The translations under genes were made by a program, and so were the position numbers. Shown piece by piece: positions 29,461-39,200 of a DNA stretch of 64,000 nucleotides; position 1 is the stretch's first letter, and each line of letters opens with the position of its first letter. Source of the stretch: Sphingobacteriaceae bacterium (GTDB lineage: Bacteria > Bacteroidota > Bacteroidia > B-17B0 > Aurantibacillaceae); contig JADJMM010000019.1 in assembly GCA_016709575.1 (NCBI GenBank), forward strand, positions 23,256 to 87,255, given 5' to 3'. The notes below the pieces were generated by a model that saw only the letters and a program-made list of their open reading frames with translations, did not search any database and was not told the DNA's origin.

Positions 29461-29776
29461 TTGCTTTAACTTTCTCAATAACATCTAAGAATAGTAACTG
29501 TTTTGAAGTACTTAGGCAAAAAAAGCAGTTTAGATTTTTCCTTTGCTCTGATTTTTAACAAAATTTTATTGGGAAGTAAAAACTCAAAAATTCCGACTAA
29601 ATGCTTATTTTTAACGGACTGACATAAGATTTTAAAGTCTTGACTCTTTATGAATTTTATTTAGAATGCTCCGTCTTGATTAATGAGCAAATCAGTATGA
29701 TTAAGTCATATTCTCCACAAGTCATTTTTTAAAGTAAATGTAATTATATATTTTCTTTTCTTCATTTTTTATTAGT
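29461..29776. other. Intergenic region without identified feature
   Basis: About 315 nt of AT-rich sequence between an OmpA gene and the convergent channel gene. No open frame of interest, hairpin with a T run, or repeat was found. Confidence 0.5.
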
Positions 29777-31452
29777 TTATCTCAAAATCTTCCTCACAAA
29801 CGCCACAGTAAAGTAACTCATTAAGAACACACCGCTGAAACCTTCGAACGCGGCAACAAATTTTAAAATCCCATTTGGGAAGTAATCTCCGTAACCTATG
29901 GTGAAAAAAGTAATAGCACTGTAGTAAATGCTATTTCCGAAATCTTGAAAACGATTAAGGTGACTCGGTAAAGTACTTTCTATTGAACCCAATCCGTTTG
30001 AAAATGTATTTACCAAATAGTAAAGAATCCCAAAAATAAAAATAGTTAAGATACCATTTAGTAAAACCCGTATTGGAGAAGTCGCGTATCGTCCAACATA
30101 ATCAAAAACATACTTCTGAAAATAAAAATTAGGGTAAGCAAATATTTTTTTAAAGGTTGTAGAATTTAAATCATCTTCTAAATCTGCTTTCGCTTCGCAA
30201 CGTTTAAATTCTATGTAAGACAAGTCTTCGTCTTCGTATTGTCCGTTAACGCGGAAGTTCTCTTTTAAAATTCTAAACTGTTCGGCTTTTTTGAAACCAG
30301 GTGGAGTCTTTTTTGATTGTAAATTAATTTAATCACACCATTATCGCGCCAATTAATAAAAATACGTCCGACAATACGCATGTTAATCATTTTCACTTCA
30401 TGAATTGCTACAGCATTGTTTTCAGGAACCATATCAATAATATCACGCACTACAGAGTTGGCTAGGTTTAAGGAATTACATTTGCTAAATCTGAAATCTG
30501 TAAAACAATTAAACGAACAAGCGTTGAACGAAATATTAGTAGCATTAGCCTGATTAAAACTAATACTGCCACTTCCAAAATCTACATTGTCAAAATTCAC
30601 TTCACTCTCCGCAAAATCCGATAAATCAAATATTTTATGTCCCGCCCCGAAAGAAGAACCTTTGAAAGTTACTTTTCCGTTTCCAAATTCAGTTCCTTCA
30701 AAAGAAACATCTCCATCATTAAAACTCACGCGACGGAAATCGATTCTTCCGCCACCAAATTCTACATTTTTGAAATCTTTTTTTCCTTTTCCGAAAATCG
30801 CACGCTCAAATGAAATACTTCCTTCTCTGAACTTAGCAAATTTGAAATCAACAGTTCCGTTCCCAAACAATGTATTTTTAAAATCTACATTACCATTGCT
30901 AAAAGAAGCATCGGCAAAAGTTAAATTTCCACTTCCAAAATTGGCGCTGTTAAACGAAATATCGCCGTCACCAAAAATAACGGACTGGAAATTTTTTGTC
31001 CCGTTACTAAAACGTGTTTTCTTAAATCCAACTTTCGAATGACCAAAATCGGCGTAAGTAAAATTGACATAACCGTTACCGAAGACACTGTTGTTAAATA
31101 AAACGGCATCACCTTCAAATTTGGCGTAAGAAAAATCTGTTTCCTGTTCGCAATCAAAAAATACGGTATTAGCATTAAAGTTTTTTATAGTAACATAATC
31201 ATGTTCCTTTAACTCTCGTTTACGTCGGAATTCAGTTAAAGAGAAATTATTGATGTAAACATTATTCAGACTAAAATCTTCTAGTTTGTCGATTTTCGAA
31301 TAAAGGTCTTCGGCTTTTAATACTTTTAATTTTACGCTTTGTATTTTTTTGAAGCCTTCATCAAACAAGGCAATTACTGCAAATTGGTCAGCTTCTTCAA
31401 ACGTAACCGTGTAACGCAATACCTCATTTTCCTGTAAGCGACTATCGAGCAT
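29777..31452 (-). CDS. 12-residue-repeat solenoid fused to a two-helix potassium channel, single frameshift
   Basis: The N-terminal part (395 codons before the break) has a 116-residue head and then fifteen consecutive 12-residue repeats (residues 117-296) of the form V-x-F-x-x-x-x-F-G-x-G-x. The T6 run at 30309-30314 breaks the frame; the repaired joint (NQKKTPPGFKKAEQF) leads to RILKENFRVNGQYEDEDLSY and then a two-helix pore domain with the K+ selectivity filter TIGYGD (FFTIGYGDYFPNG) between FGILYYLV and VFLMSYFTVAFV helices. About 558 residues. Pentapeptide-repeat/ion channel proteins are known in Bacteroidota; here the repeat is 12, not 5. The solenoid is probably a cytosolic gating or scaffold domain (inference). 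Confidence 0.85.
30565..31104 (-). repeat. Fifteen in-frame 36-bp coding repeats
   Basis: Exactly 540 bp encode fifteen 12-residue units without insertion. Conserved places are a beta-branched or Lys residue at 1, Phe at 3, Phe at 8, Gly mostly at 9 and at 11. Examples: VDFKNTLFGNGT, ISFERAIFGKGK, VSFEGTEFGNGK. At DNA level the units are diverged, so this is an old repeat, not recent slippage. Confidence 0.9.
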
Positions 31453-31536
31453 AAGAGTTCTTGTTTTGAGAGAGTGAATATAGGAATTTTACAAAAGAAT
31501 TGGGGCTTAAAGGCTGTAAAGAGTAAGAAATTATTG

Positions 31537-31544
31537 TATTTTTG
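31537..31544 (+). promoter_or_regulatory. Probable -7 box of tRNA-Ser
   Basis: TATTTTTG fits TAnnTTTG and ends 11 nt before the tRNA. Confidence 0.45.
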
Positions 31545-31555
31545 CGCCTCGTTTA

Positions 31556-31641
31556 GGAGACTTGTCAGAGTGGTCGAACGAGCACGCCTGGAAAGTGTGT
31601 ATACCCAAAAGGTATCGAGGGTTCGAATCCCTCAGTCTCCG
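31556..31641 (+). tRNA. tRNA-Ser(GGA)
   Basis: 86 nt with acceptor GGAGACT/AGTCTCC, anticodon stem CACGC/GTGTG and loop CTGGAAA (anticodon GGA), a long variable arm (GTATACCCAAAAGGTAT), T arm GGGTTCGAATCCC and discriminator G73, the serine form. No CCA encoded. It borders the accessory island on its left. Confidence 0.95.
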
Positions 31642-31644
31642 CTG

Positions 31645-31684
31645 AAAGGGACTTAGACTCAAAAAGAGAACTAAGTCCCTTTTT
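31645..31684 (+). terminator. Terminator of tRNA-Ser
   Basis: AAAGGGACTTAG / CTAAGTCCCTTT, a 12-bp stem with a 14-base loop, followed by a T run. Confidence 0.85.
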
Positions 31685-31694
31685 TATTAAAGCA

Positions 31695-31720
31695 AAATCG
31701 CCCGTGTGTTCGGGCGATTT
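31695..31720. terminator. Second hairpin after tRNA-Ser, possible terminator for the island's minus-strand genes
   Basis: AAATCGCCCG / CGGGCGATTT, a perfect 10-bp stem with a six-base loop. No clean T run on the plus strand; on the minus strand a T-rich stretch follows, so it may end transcription coming from the island. Confidence 0.5.
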
Positions 31721-31794
31721 CAGCAATAATGTAATTCAAATCCGAGTTCGAAATGCCCCTTTTTCCTTGTCATATACCAAACCGTTAGGAAAGA

Positions 31795-32076
31795 TTAGGT
31801 TTTGCAATCTTCCTTGAGGCTAATACCGCCATCTTCCCAAATTTTACGAAGGTTTCGGCTTAATAATGAGGCTTCATTTAGCATTTCTTTTAGGTTCGAA
31901 TGGAAATCCCGCAAGTCGCCATTTCCTTCCGGATTTATCAAATTCCATATGTATTTTGCTAAAACGGTCGTAGGTTTCCTTGGCATTTCTTCTTTTATAA
32001 AGTGCTTCTCTTCTAAGTTTTCAATATTTCTTGGTTGATCAGTAATTCTGCTTTTAGGATCCTTCCTTTTCAACAT
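31795..32076 (-). CDS. Small protein of unknown function next to the recombinase
   Basis: 93 residues, charged, probably helical (NLEEKHFIKEEMPRKPTTVL, then DFHSNLKEMLNEASLLSRNL). No family recognised. It follows the serine recombinase gene by 30 nt in the same direction and is the last gene of the island before tRNA-Ser, so it may be part of the mobile-element module. Confidence 0.5.
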   Translation of the reverse strand: MLKRKDPKSRITDQPRNIENLEEKHFIKEEMPRKPTTVLAKYIWNLINPEGNGDLRDFHSNLKEMLNEASLLSRNLRKIWEDGGISLKEDCKT

Positions 32077-32106
32077 TGTCTTTGTTCAGTTCATGGTGGG
32101 TGCTTT

Positions 32107-33199
32107 CTAATTCAATTTAATAGCTTCGGTCAAATCAGGTTTTACTTCGTAGTTCTCAAGTTCCTCTGGCAATAATTCATGCATTTCTTTGGCGCTTTTG
32201 TTACATTTGCATCCGTTTGTTTGCATTTATAATAATACAAGTTCTTCTTCTTTACAATGTAGCCTGTAAATGGCTGATTACAATCCATTTAATAAATACC
32301 TTGAAAGGAAGGTTGACGTCTTCTAATTTATGCGGTACTCCAAATTTGGGGAAGAAGAATCACTTCATTTACTTTCATAAACTTTTCTTTTGAAATCATT
32401 TTTTCATGAACACCATCCACTACTTTTCCGTTTAGCATTCCGTGTGATATTAATCCGCAGTAAAAAGGATTAATGAAAATTTTATGCAATTGCTGTTTAT
32501 ACATTTTACACCCAATGCCTGAAGCTTCAAAATAATTTCTTCGTTCTTCATGCCTTGTATTTTCCATTCCCAAGCTTTTTAATTTTCTTCCATCAGCATT
32601 CACTACAATTTTGCGCTCACCGCTTGTCCTAACAATATCGTAACCCTGTGGTGGCTTTACTACCCAAATACCTTTTTCAAATTTGGCTTTCATTCCAGCC
32701 ATTGCAACTTGTTTTACGTTGATCGTTATCCCAACGCCCAAACAATAATTGCATATCGTGAAATAGAACTCCACTTGCATTAGAAGTATCTATCGGTTCA
32801 GTTACTGCTTTAATATGTACCCCATGTTTTTCTCTTAATTCATCGGCAATAGAAATAGCCTTCCCTCCAGTTCTGCTAAAGCGAGTCATTTTATAAACTA
32901 AGATGGTGCTTATTTTACCTTTGCTTTTCCTAACGAAACTCAGCATATTCTTGAAATTCTTTCCGTGCATCAGTTTTAGCACTTTCATAAGTGTCTCCAA
33001 AACGAGATACAATAATTAAATTATTTCGGGTGGCATATTCTTCAATTGATTTACGCTGCGTTTCCAACGAATCGTTCTTGTCGAATTGCCCTTTGCCCGA
33101 AACCCTTGTGTACATTACCGCCAAATTAGACGTGGACTGTCTTACTTCCTTTTTTCCAAACCGACCAAACCGATTGTCGATTATTTGTTCTTCTGTCAT
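32107..33199 (-). CDS. Serine site-specific recombinase (several frameshifts)
   Basis: Catalyses DNA integration, excision or inversion. The N-terminal resolvase domain is clear: LAVMYTRVSGKGQ with the nucleophile Ser, DSLETQRKSIEEYA, KISTILVYKMTRFSRTGGKA and an ADELREKHGVHI segment. The middle has the Recombinase domain (GIWVVKPPQGYDIV; HKIFINPFYCGLISHGML) and the end a Cys-rich zinc ribbon (repaired reading around YYYKCKQT) with the last residues TEAIKLN. Frames change at least near 32935, 32715 and 32335. About 365 residues after repair. The natural mobility enzyme for the island. Confidence 0.85.
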
Positions 33200-33234
33200 T
33201 TTGCCTCCTTCCTTTTTATTTATTATTAATTTTT

Positions 33235-33523
33235 TTAAGCTTGTTTTCTGTATTCAATTTCTGAATTATTATTTTTAGTAATCAAAGAAACTATTTTTGC
33301 ACCTTCTGAATCATTTAATTCATCAACCTCTTTTTCTTTTTAGTTTTGAAAGATGTTCTATAAAGAACAGCCAGTTTTTGATTGATAATACAATCTTGTT
33401 TGCTTGTTCATCGCTTACCCTTTCATAACCTTTTATCATTCTTAGTTTTTCAACCGTTAATCCTATATTATTTTCGCTCTCTTTTCATTTCTCTTTTTGC
33501 TTTCTCGTAATTCGTTCAACACT
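33235..33523 (-). CDS. Possible small protein upstream of the recombinase, frameshifted
   Basis: Repaired reading gives GLTVEKLRMIKGYERVSDEQ followed by ANKIVLSIKNWLFFIEHLSK and ends with NNNSEIEYRKQA, 35 nt before the recombinase start. About 95 residues with a GTG or TTG start. The KGYERVSDEQA segment looks like the N-terminal part of small mobile-element proteins. No family assigned; at least one frame change. Confidence 0.4.
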
Positions 33524-33540
33524 TATTTTACCACATTAGT

Positions 33541-33562
33541 ATATTGACTATCAATATGATAG
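33541..33562. promoter_or_regulatory. Two interlocked perfect dyads
   Basis: ATATTGA-CTA-TCAATAT (33541-33557) and CTATCA-ATA-TGATAG (33548-33562) share the TCA and overlap. They lie 18 nt upstream of the possible start of the small gene before the recombinase. Position fits an operator, or part of a recombinase binding site. Confidence 0.4.
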
Positions 33563-33710
33563 CTAATTTACGTACATCTTTTTGAATAAAGAAATCGCCC
33601 TAATACGCCCTAAATCCGCCTGTATTTTGGCTTCGTTTTATGAGCATTTTTCGGAACACTTTATTAGCTATAACCGGCAAGGCGATCGGATTTTTATTTT
33701 ATGATTCATA

Positions 33711-34043
33711 CTATGCTGCTTTATTTAGTTGCTGCTTTTTTAATAATCCTTGCCGTTTTAATGATTCATATCTGTATCTCCAATCACTCTTTTTTTCTGT
33801 TTCGTTTTTATCAGAAATGAATTGCTTTACTTTTTCTTGGTGCAATTTTTCTTCTATGAAATCTATTTCAGAAAATTTTATTTCTTGTGTGTGATACAGC
33901 AATTGATGCCGAATACAAATCAGTTGCGCTTTTCTTTCTTTGGTTAATTTGAAAGCAAGCATAGTTAGATGGCCTTTATCTGAAAGTATTTTATTTAATC
34001 CAAGAAAAAGTTCTATTATGAATTCTTTAAAAAGGATAATCAT
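33711..34043 (-). CDS. Island protein of unknown function A
   Basis: 110 residues. Starts with a short hydrophobic helix (MIILFKEFIIELFLGLNKIL) and ends in a Lys/Arg/Gln-rich tail (RYRYESLKRQGLLKKQQLNK). No family recognised. Its start overlaps the end of the preceding island gene, consistent with an operon reading toward the recombinase. Confidence 0.45.
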   Translation of the reverse strand: MIILFKEFIIELFLGLNKILSDKGHLTMLAFKLTKERKAQLICIRHQLLYHTQEIKFSEIDFIEEKLHQEKVKQFISDKNETEKKSDWRYRYESLKRQGLLKKQQLNKAA

Positions 34044-34586
34044 TTGGTAGCTTGTTAAATGTTGCGCTTGTAACTATGCATTTAAAGGCATCCGTTACGC
34101 AAAGCAAAGTGTGGCGATCAATACGGCTATAATTGCTGAGCTTAATTAAACTCTCTGCTAAACATCTAAAACGAGAGTTAACCCAAACAATATGTTTTGC
34201 TTCTTTGTATTCCCAATATTCAAAAGGTTCTTTTATTTTTATGCCTCCGGAATTCTGCTCGTATTTTTTTTCAATTAAACTGATGAGTTTACTATTGATC
34301 CATTTGTAGCGAGGTTCGTTTTCATCTTTCTCTTTTTCTTCAATTTTTAAGACACTTTTAATCGGTTCATTTTTCGCGTTTCTATAACAGCTTCTTTAAG
34401 TTCATCCGATTCCGTTTCTTCTTCTTTTGTTGCATCGGCAAGCGGTACAAATTCAAATTCATTTCGCTTATCCTTATCGTCCTTTACAGTAAGCTCTTCG
34501 TTAGCGTATTTTACGATATCTTTTTCCTTATCGTATTTTACGCTAACTTCATTAGTGTTACTGGGCTTTATACTAACTAAAGGCAC
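34028..34586 (-). CDS. Island protein of unknown function B, frameshifted
   Basis: Begins with GTG directly after the stop of the zinc-finger gene (TAAGTG). The N-terminal third is very acidic and Lys-rich (DKDKRNEFEFVPLADATKEE). After a frame change near 34350 it continues NEPRYKWINSKLISLIEKKY, EYWEYKEAKHIVWVNSRFRC and ends LPNDYPF. About 186 residues. Not recognised; the folded C-terminal half has conserved-looking Trp residues and may be a mobilisation or replication accessory protein (weak inference). Confidence 0.45.
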
Positions 34587-34734
34587 TTACAAACTTGGTT
34601 CTACTTCCGTTGTTCCCGAAAGCACCAAACCGTTTCTTTTAAAATATGCCATTTGCTTACAGTTATCGCTGCAATATTTTTGCTCGACCGTATTGCGGTA
34701 AATGCCCTTCACAATATAAACAGGTGCTTTCCAT
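34587..34734 (-). CDS. Small Cys2-Cys2 zinc-finger protein, frameshifted
   Basis: About 49 residues after repair: MESTCLYC, then AKYCSDNCKQMAYFKRNG, a four-Cys zinc finger of the kind found in small proteins of Bacteroidota mobile elements. The second half is read in the other frame after a missing base around 34675. Probably DNA or RNA binding. Directly followed by protein B. Confidence 0.5.
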
Positions 34735-34754
34735 GTTCTTAAATTATAATCAGT

Positions 34755-34853
34755 TTAATATTCGTTTTCTTCATCCTCTTCATCCAACATCAAAACTGTA
34801 TCACCAAGTAAGCCTTTCATGTACTCGTTGTAATCAGTTAATATGCTTTCCAT
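34755..34853 (-). CDS. Very small acidic protein
   Basis: 32 residues, MESILTDYNEYMKGLLGDTV and an acidic tail (DEEDEENEY). It lies 20 nt upstream of the zinc-finger gene and in the same direction. Could also be a fragment of a longer gene broken by sequence errors. Confidence 0.3.
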   Translation of the reverse strand: MESILTDYNEYMKGLLGDTVLMLDEEDEENEY

Positions 34854-34884
34854 GTTTTCTTTTGCTTCTCTATTCTTAATAGGT

Positions 34885-35034
34885 TTAAATCAAAATTACA
34901 TTCAGCAATACAATGTTTTGTCGCTCCTGAATTCCAATAATTTTATGCTTGATGTTGTTACCAAACAAAATGCGTAAAATATCCATAGCAATCTTCGGAA
35001 TTTTATAGCGTTTAACTATGAGTTTATTTTCCAT
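34885..35034 (-). CDS. Small basic island protein
   Basis: 49 residues, MENKLIVKRYKIPKIAMDIL then FGNNIKHKIIGIQERQNIVL. No family recognised. Starts 10 nt after the stop of the membrane coiled-coil gene; a one-base shift at the end would extend it by about 15 residues. Confidence 0.35.
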   Translation of the reverse strand: MENKLIVKRYKIPKIAMDILRILFGNNIKHKIIGIQERQNIVLLNVILI

Positions 35035-35044
35035 GTCTTTCGTT

Positions 35045-35500
35045 TTATAAATAAGCAGTTTCATATGTTTTCTTTTTCTCCGGTTGCGCTATTGGTATAA
35101 CATCTCTGATCGCATTCATCCCGATTCCTAAATGGGGATTCTCCGTTTCTGTTTCCGATAACACTTTTATCTTCTTGTATTTCTTCTTTACTTTTTCAAG
35201 ATCTTCTTCAAGCTCCGTGCAGTCTTCTTTTAGCTTAAGGTTTTCTGCTTTCAGTTTTTCTATTTCCTCTTTTTGCCCTTTTAATTTTATAAAGGCATAG
35301 ATCAATAAACCGACACCAACCAATAGTGTTATAGGACTTAATACAAGTTTTAATACCGACCCCATTAATTTATTATCTCCGGCAATGGTATCTGCTGCTT
35401 TTTCCCAAACACCTTTTTCTACATCCGTTCCTGATAAAGTTTTTTCGGTCTTGTTTCCGTTTTGTTTTTGTTCTGTTTTTTCTTCTCTCGTTTCTTTCAT
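35045..35500 (-). CDS. Membrane-anchored coiled-coil protein
   Basis: 151 residues: polar start, one transmembrane helix (about 53-70, LKLVLSPITLLVGVGLLIYAF), a strong coiled coil (KEEIEKLKAENLKLKEDCTE and onward to residue 110) and a short tail. No family recognised. First gene of the minus-strand island operon, reading away from the divergent defence operon. May be a structural or anchoring part of the element; function unknown. Confidence 0.55.
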   Translation of the reverse strand: MKETREEKTEQKQNGNKTEKTLSGTDVEKGVWEKAADTIAGDNKLMGSVLKLVLSPITLLVGVGLLIYAFIKLKGQKEEIEKLKAENLKLKEDCTELEEDLEKVKKKYKKIKVLSETETENPHLGIGMNAIRDVIPIAQPEKKKTYETAYL

Positions 35501-35948
35501 GGCTATTGTATTTTACGTTTAAAAATTCAAAGGTCGTTTACTGTATTTTACTGTTTGCCGATTCCCGAACGCATTGAACCTTATTGGTTCTTATTGAACA
35601 GTATTGGCGTTTATTGTTTAAAAAACAAAGGTGCAACAAGTGTATTTACGCTTTCCGCATTTTGACGTTCATTGCAATCTTTTCGTTTTGTTTTATAATC
35701 TTTTCTAAAGTTTTTCGATTTTAGCGTAAAGTAACGGCAGGAGTTTAACTCGCTTTACCGATTTGGGCGGAAACTGCCGAGAAGTGCTTTCAAATGCTAT
35801 CAAAGCAGTTATGGTAAAAACGACTCGCTCTATCAAGACTGCTGAACCCAAGAGGTTAAAAAGTAGTTTAAAATAAATGCCACAAAAATTGCTCAAGAAT
35901 TGAAAATTGATATATTTGACCAATTATGACAAGTCAATACTATTCAAA
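35501..35948. other. Divergent regulatory region between the two halves of the island
   Basis: No gene is supported. Near 35540-35600 are short repeated TATTG and TTTACTG words upstream of the minus-strand operon. At 35760-35877 a plus frame reads GGNCREVLSNAIKAVMVKTT, which may be the remnant of an older gene end. The right end contains the promoter and operator of the XRE gene. Confidence 0.45.
35889..35937 (+). promoter_or_regulatory. Promoter and probable autoregulatory operator of the defence operon
   Basis: TTG (35889-35891), 19-nt spacer and TATATTTG (35911-35918) fit the Bacteroidota promoter. An inverted repeat TTGAC-N12-GTCAA (35916-35937) overlaps the -7 box by three bases and lies just before the XRE start, the usual place for a controller (C-protein) operator. 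The promoter is seen; autoregulation is inferred. Confidence 0.5.
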
Positions 35949-36235
35949 TTGAATACCCTCGGAGAAAAAATAAGACAGGCTCGTGAAAGCCAAGGTTTGC
36001 TTTTGCGACAGGCAGCTGCGTTTCTTGAAGTGGACACCGCTTTAGTGAGCAAACTGGAGCGTGGCGAACGCAGACCGCAAAAAGAACAAGTAATTAAATT
36101 AGCAGATTTCTTAAATGAAAGCCTGAAGAATTACTTGTTTTTTGGATGGCAGATAAGATCACCGATTTTATTACACAAGATGAGTTAGGAGTTAAAGCAT
36201 TGGATTTAGTAAAAAAAGAATTTGGTAAAAAATGA
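35949..36235 (+). CDS. XRE-family (Cro/C1-type) regulator of the R-M operon, single frameshift
   Basis: About 95 residues. The helix-turn-helix is TLGEKIRQARESQGLLLRQA followed by FLEVDTALVSKLERGERRP, a standard HTH_3 domain. After a frame change near 36140 the C-terminal helix reads MADKITDFITQDELGVKALD. I prefer the TTG start at 35949 that gives MNTLGEKI; longer starts would overlap the operator. The stop overlaps the R-M start (ATGA), so it is translationally coupled to it. Probable role: timing or repression of the defence genes. Confidence 0.8.
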
Positions 36236-39200
36236 TACTACACGAAATAAGTCTCAAAAATCGCTTAACAAAGCATATCAGGTTAATTAAGCCAAAGCGT
36301 CCAGATATTGAGTTGTTTAAGGGCAACCTGATAAAGTTGTTAGGACAAATTGACGAAAAAGAAAGCGAAGAGAATGTGAAAATCCATTTAATGGACTTTC
36401 TAAAGGACACTTGGTATAAGCAAGATTACTTGGTTGCTACAAAAGGTCGCACCGATTTTGTTATTCATACAGGCAAAGAAGCAAAAGCACCAAGCGGAGT
36501 TTTGTTTGAAGTAAAACGTTTTACTAATAAAGGCGACATGGTTACAAGGCAAAATTTAAATGCCAAAGCCATGCACGAGTTGATTCTTTATTACTTGCGT
36601 GAGCGTGTGAATGAAAAGAACATTGATATCCGCCATTTGGTAATAACAAACATCTATGAGTGGTTTATTTTTGACGCTTCAGTTTTGAAAAGTATTTGCT
36701 AAAAACACTAAGCTTGTAAAAGCTTTTAAGGATTGGGATAGCGGACAGAAGGTAAGTACCAATACCGATTTATTTTACAAAGAGATTGCCAAACCATTTT
36801 TAGATGAATTAAAAGAAGATATATCTTTTACATGGTTTGATATTCGTGAATACGAAAAACCGCTAAAGAATAATGATAAAGCGGATGATAACAAACTCAT
36901 TGCTTTATTTAAGATATTCAGTCCTATTCATTTATTAAAAATTCAATTTGCAAATGATAGTAACTCTTTAGATAAAGGTTTTTATTCAGAATTATTACAT
37001 ATTATTGGATTAGAAGAAGTAAAAGAAGGTAGTAAAAAACTAATTCGGAGAAAGCAGGAAGGCAAAAGAGATGCAGGTTCGCTTTTAGAAAACACCATAA
37101 CGATTTTAGACTTAGAAGATAGCCTTCATAAAGTTCCGGACATATCGTCCTATGGAGAGAATCGTCAGGAGCGTTTATTTAACCTTGCGCTGGAACTTTC
37201 AATCACATGGATTAATCGGGTATTGTTTTTAAAATTACTTGAAGCGCAATTAATAAAATACCATAAAGGCGATCAATCGTATAAGTTTTTGAACTATACG
37301 AAAATATCTCAATACGATGAGTTGTATAAACTCTTCTTCCAAGTATTAGCAAAAAGCAAAGTGATAGAAACGAAGCTATAACTAAAAAGTTTGGCAACAT
37401 TCCATACCTCAATAGTTCTTTATTTGAAATTAGCGAGTTAGAAGATCAAACAATTAAAATTAATAGCCTTGATGATGCATTGGATTTGGATTTATACAGC
37501 GGAACGGTACTGCGTGATGCGAAAAACAAACCTATTGCAAAAAGTTTAAACGGATTACAATATCTATTTGATTTTTTAGAAGCCTACGATTTTGCCTCCG
37601 AAGGTTCAGAAGAAATACAAGAGGATAGCAAAACATTAATCAACGCTTCAGTATTAGGATTAATATTTGAAAAAATAAACGGTTATAAAGATGGTTCAAT
37701 ATTTACACCGGGCTTTATTACAATGTATATGTGCCGACAAGCCATTCGTTTGGCGGTGTTACAGAAATTTAAAGATGCTTACGGATGGAAATGCGAAGCC
37801 TTTGAAGATTTAAAAAACTACATGGCTGACCGCAGAACCGGAAAAGATGTATTAGAATTTAATGCGTTAATAAACGGTATGCACCTATGCGACCCTGCTG
37901 TGGGTTCAGGTCACTTCTTAGTTTCTTCTTTAAATGAAATTATTTCCATTAAGGCAGAACTCGGCATTTTGGCGGATGATAAAGGAGTTCGTTTATCGGG
38001 CTACGATATAGAAATTGAAAACGATGAATTAATTGTTACTTATAACGATGGACAGGATATTTTTGAATATCAAGTAAACAATGGTAGTATTAATAAAGAA
38101 ACCCAACGAGTTCAAAATCACTCTTTCACGAAAAGCAAACTATTATTGAAAACTGTTTATTTGGGGTGGACATTAACCCGAACTCAGTTAAAATTTGCCG
38201 ATTACGTTTATGGATTGAATTATTGAAGAACGCTTACTATACGGAGGAAACTAAGTTTAAAGAATTAGAAACGCTTCCGAACATCGACATCAACATCAAA
38301 TGCGGAAACTCGTTGATAAGCCGCTTTGCCTTGGATGCTGATTTAAGCAAAGCATTAAAAAGTATTAAGTACAACATCAACCAATACAAAGGTTTTGTAC
38401 ACGATTATAAAAATGCGCACGATAAAGAATTAAAGCGTGGCTTAGAGCAAATTATTAACTCAATAAAAAATGATTTTAGAGTTGAAATAAGCAGTAATAG
38501 TAAAGAAATAAAAGATTTGAATAAATGGAAAGGCGAATTGATTAACCTTACCATGCAAACTGACTTGTTCGAGAAAACACCTAAAGAAAAAAAAGACTAC
38601 GATCTTGAGGTAAAAAAACTTACCGAAAAAATAAGCAAGCAAGAAGCATTAATTGAAGATATAAAAGCAACGCCATATACCGTAATGCTTTTGAATGGCG
38701 TTTGAATTCCCGGAAGTATTGGATAAGGAGGAAATTTTGAAGGGTTTGATGTGATAGTTGGTAATCCGCCTTACGGTGTAAAAATGAACCAATCTTTAAA
38801 AGATGCAATTAAAAGAGATTATTCGGCAACCGAGGATATTTACACATCATTCATTGAACTTGGCACGAAGTTAAGTCATGACAAAGGTAATGTTTCGTTT
38901 ATTATACCTGTGTCTTGGCAGACTGGGGACAACTATATAAATACAAGAAGTTTTATTAAAAACAACATACAATTAAGTAAAGGAATTGTTCTTCCATATG
39001 ATGTTTTTGATGATGTATACGTTGATACAGGTTTATATTTCTTTTCAAAGAATAAAGCACAGTCATCTTTTGTTTATGAGTATTCATCAAAAGATAAAGT
39101 TTCGTTGGACTCCTTAAATAATTTAGCATTCAAGGAAATTCAAAATACGGAATGGCAAAACACTTCATCTCTTAAAATTGTTTTTAATGCCGGAATTAGA

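Noticed and set aside
30565..31104. CRISPR-like array (regular 36-bp period)
   Set aside because: The period is coding, without constant repeats and variable spacers; no cas genes in the window.
30587..31175. Open frames on both strands across the 12-residue repeat region
   Set aside because: They are shadows of the 36-bp coding repeat; only the minus-strand frame with F and G at fixed places makes sense.
31695..33600. Nine-base AAATCGCCC repeated at 31695 and 33590 as attachment sites
   Set aside because: Nine bases of identity is too short, and the second copy lies inside the island rather than at an end.
35705..35923. Minus-strand open frame in the divergent regulatory region
   Set aside because: It overlaps the promoter/operator of the XRE gene and has no recognisable protein character.
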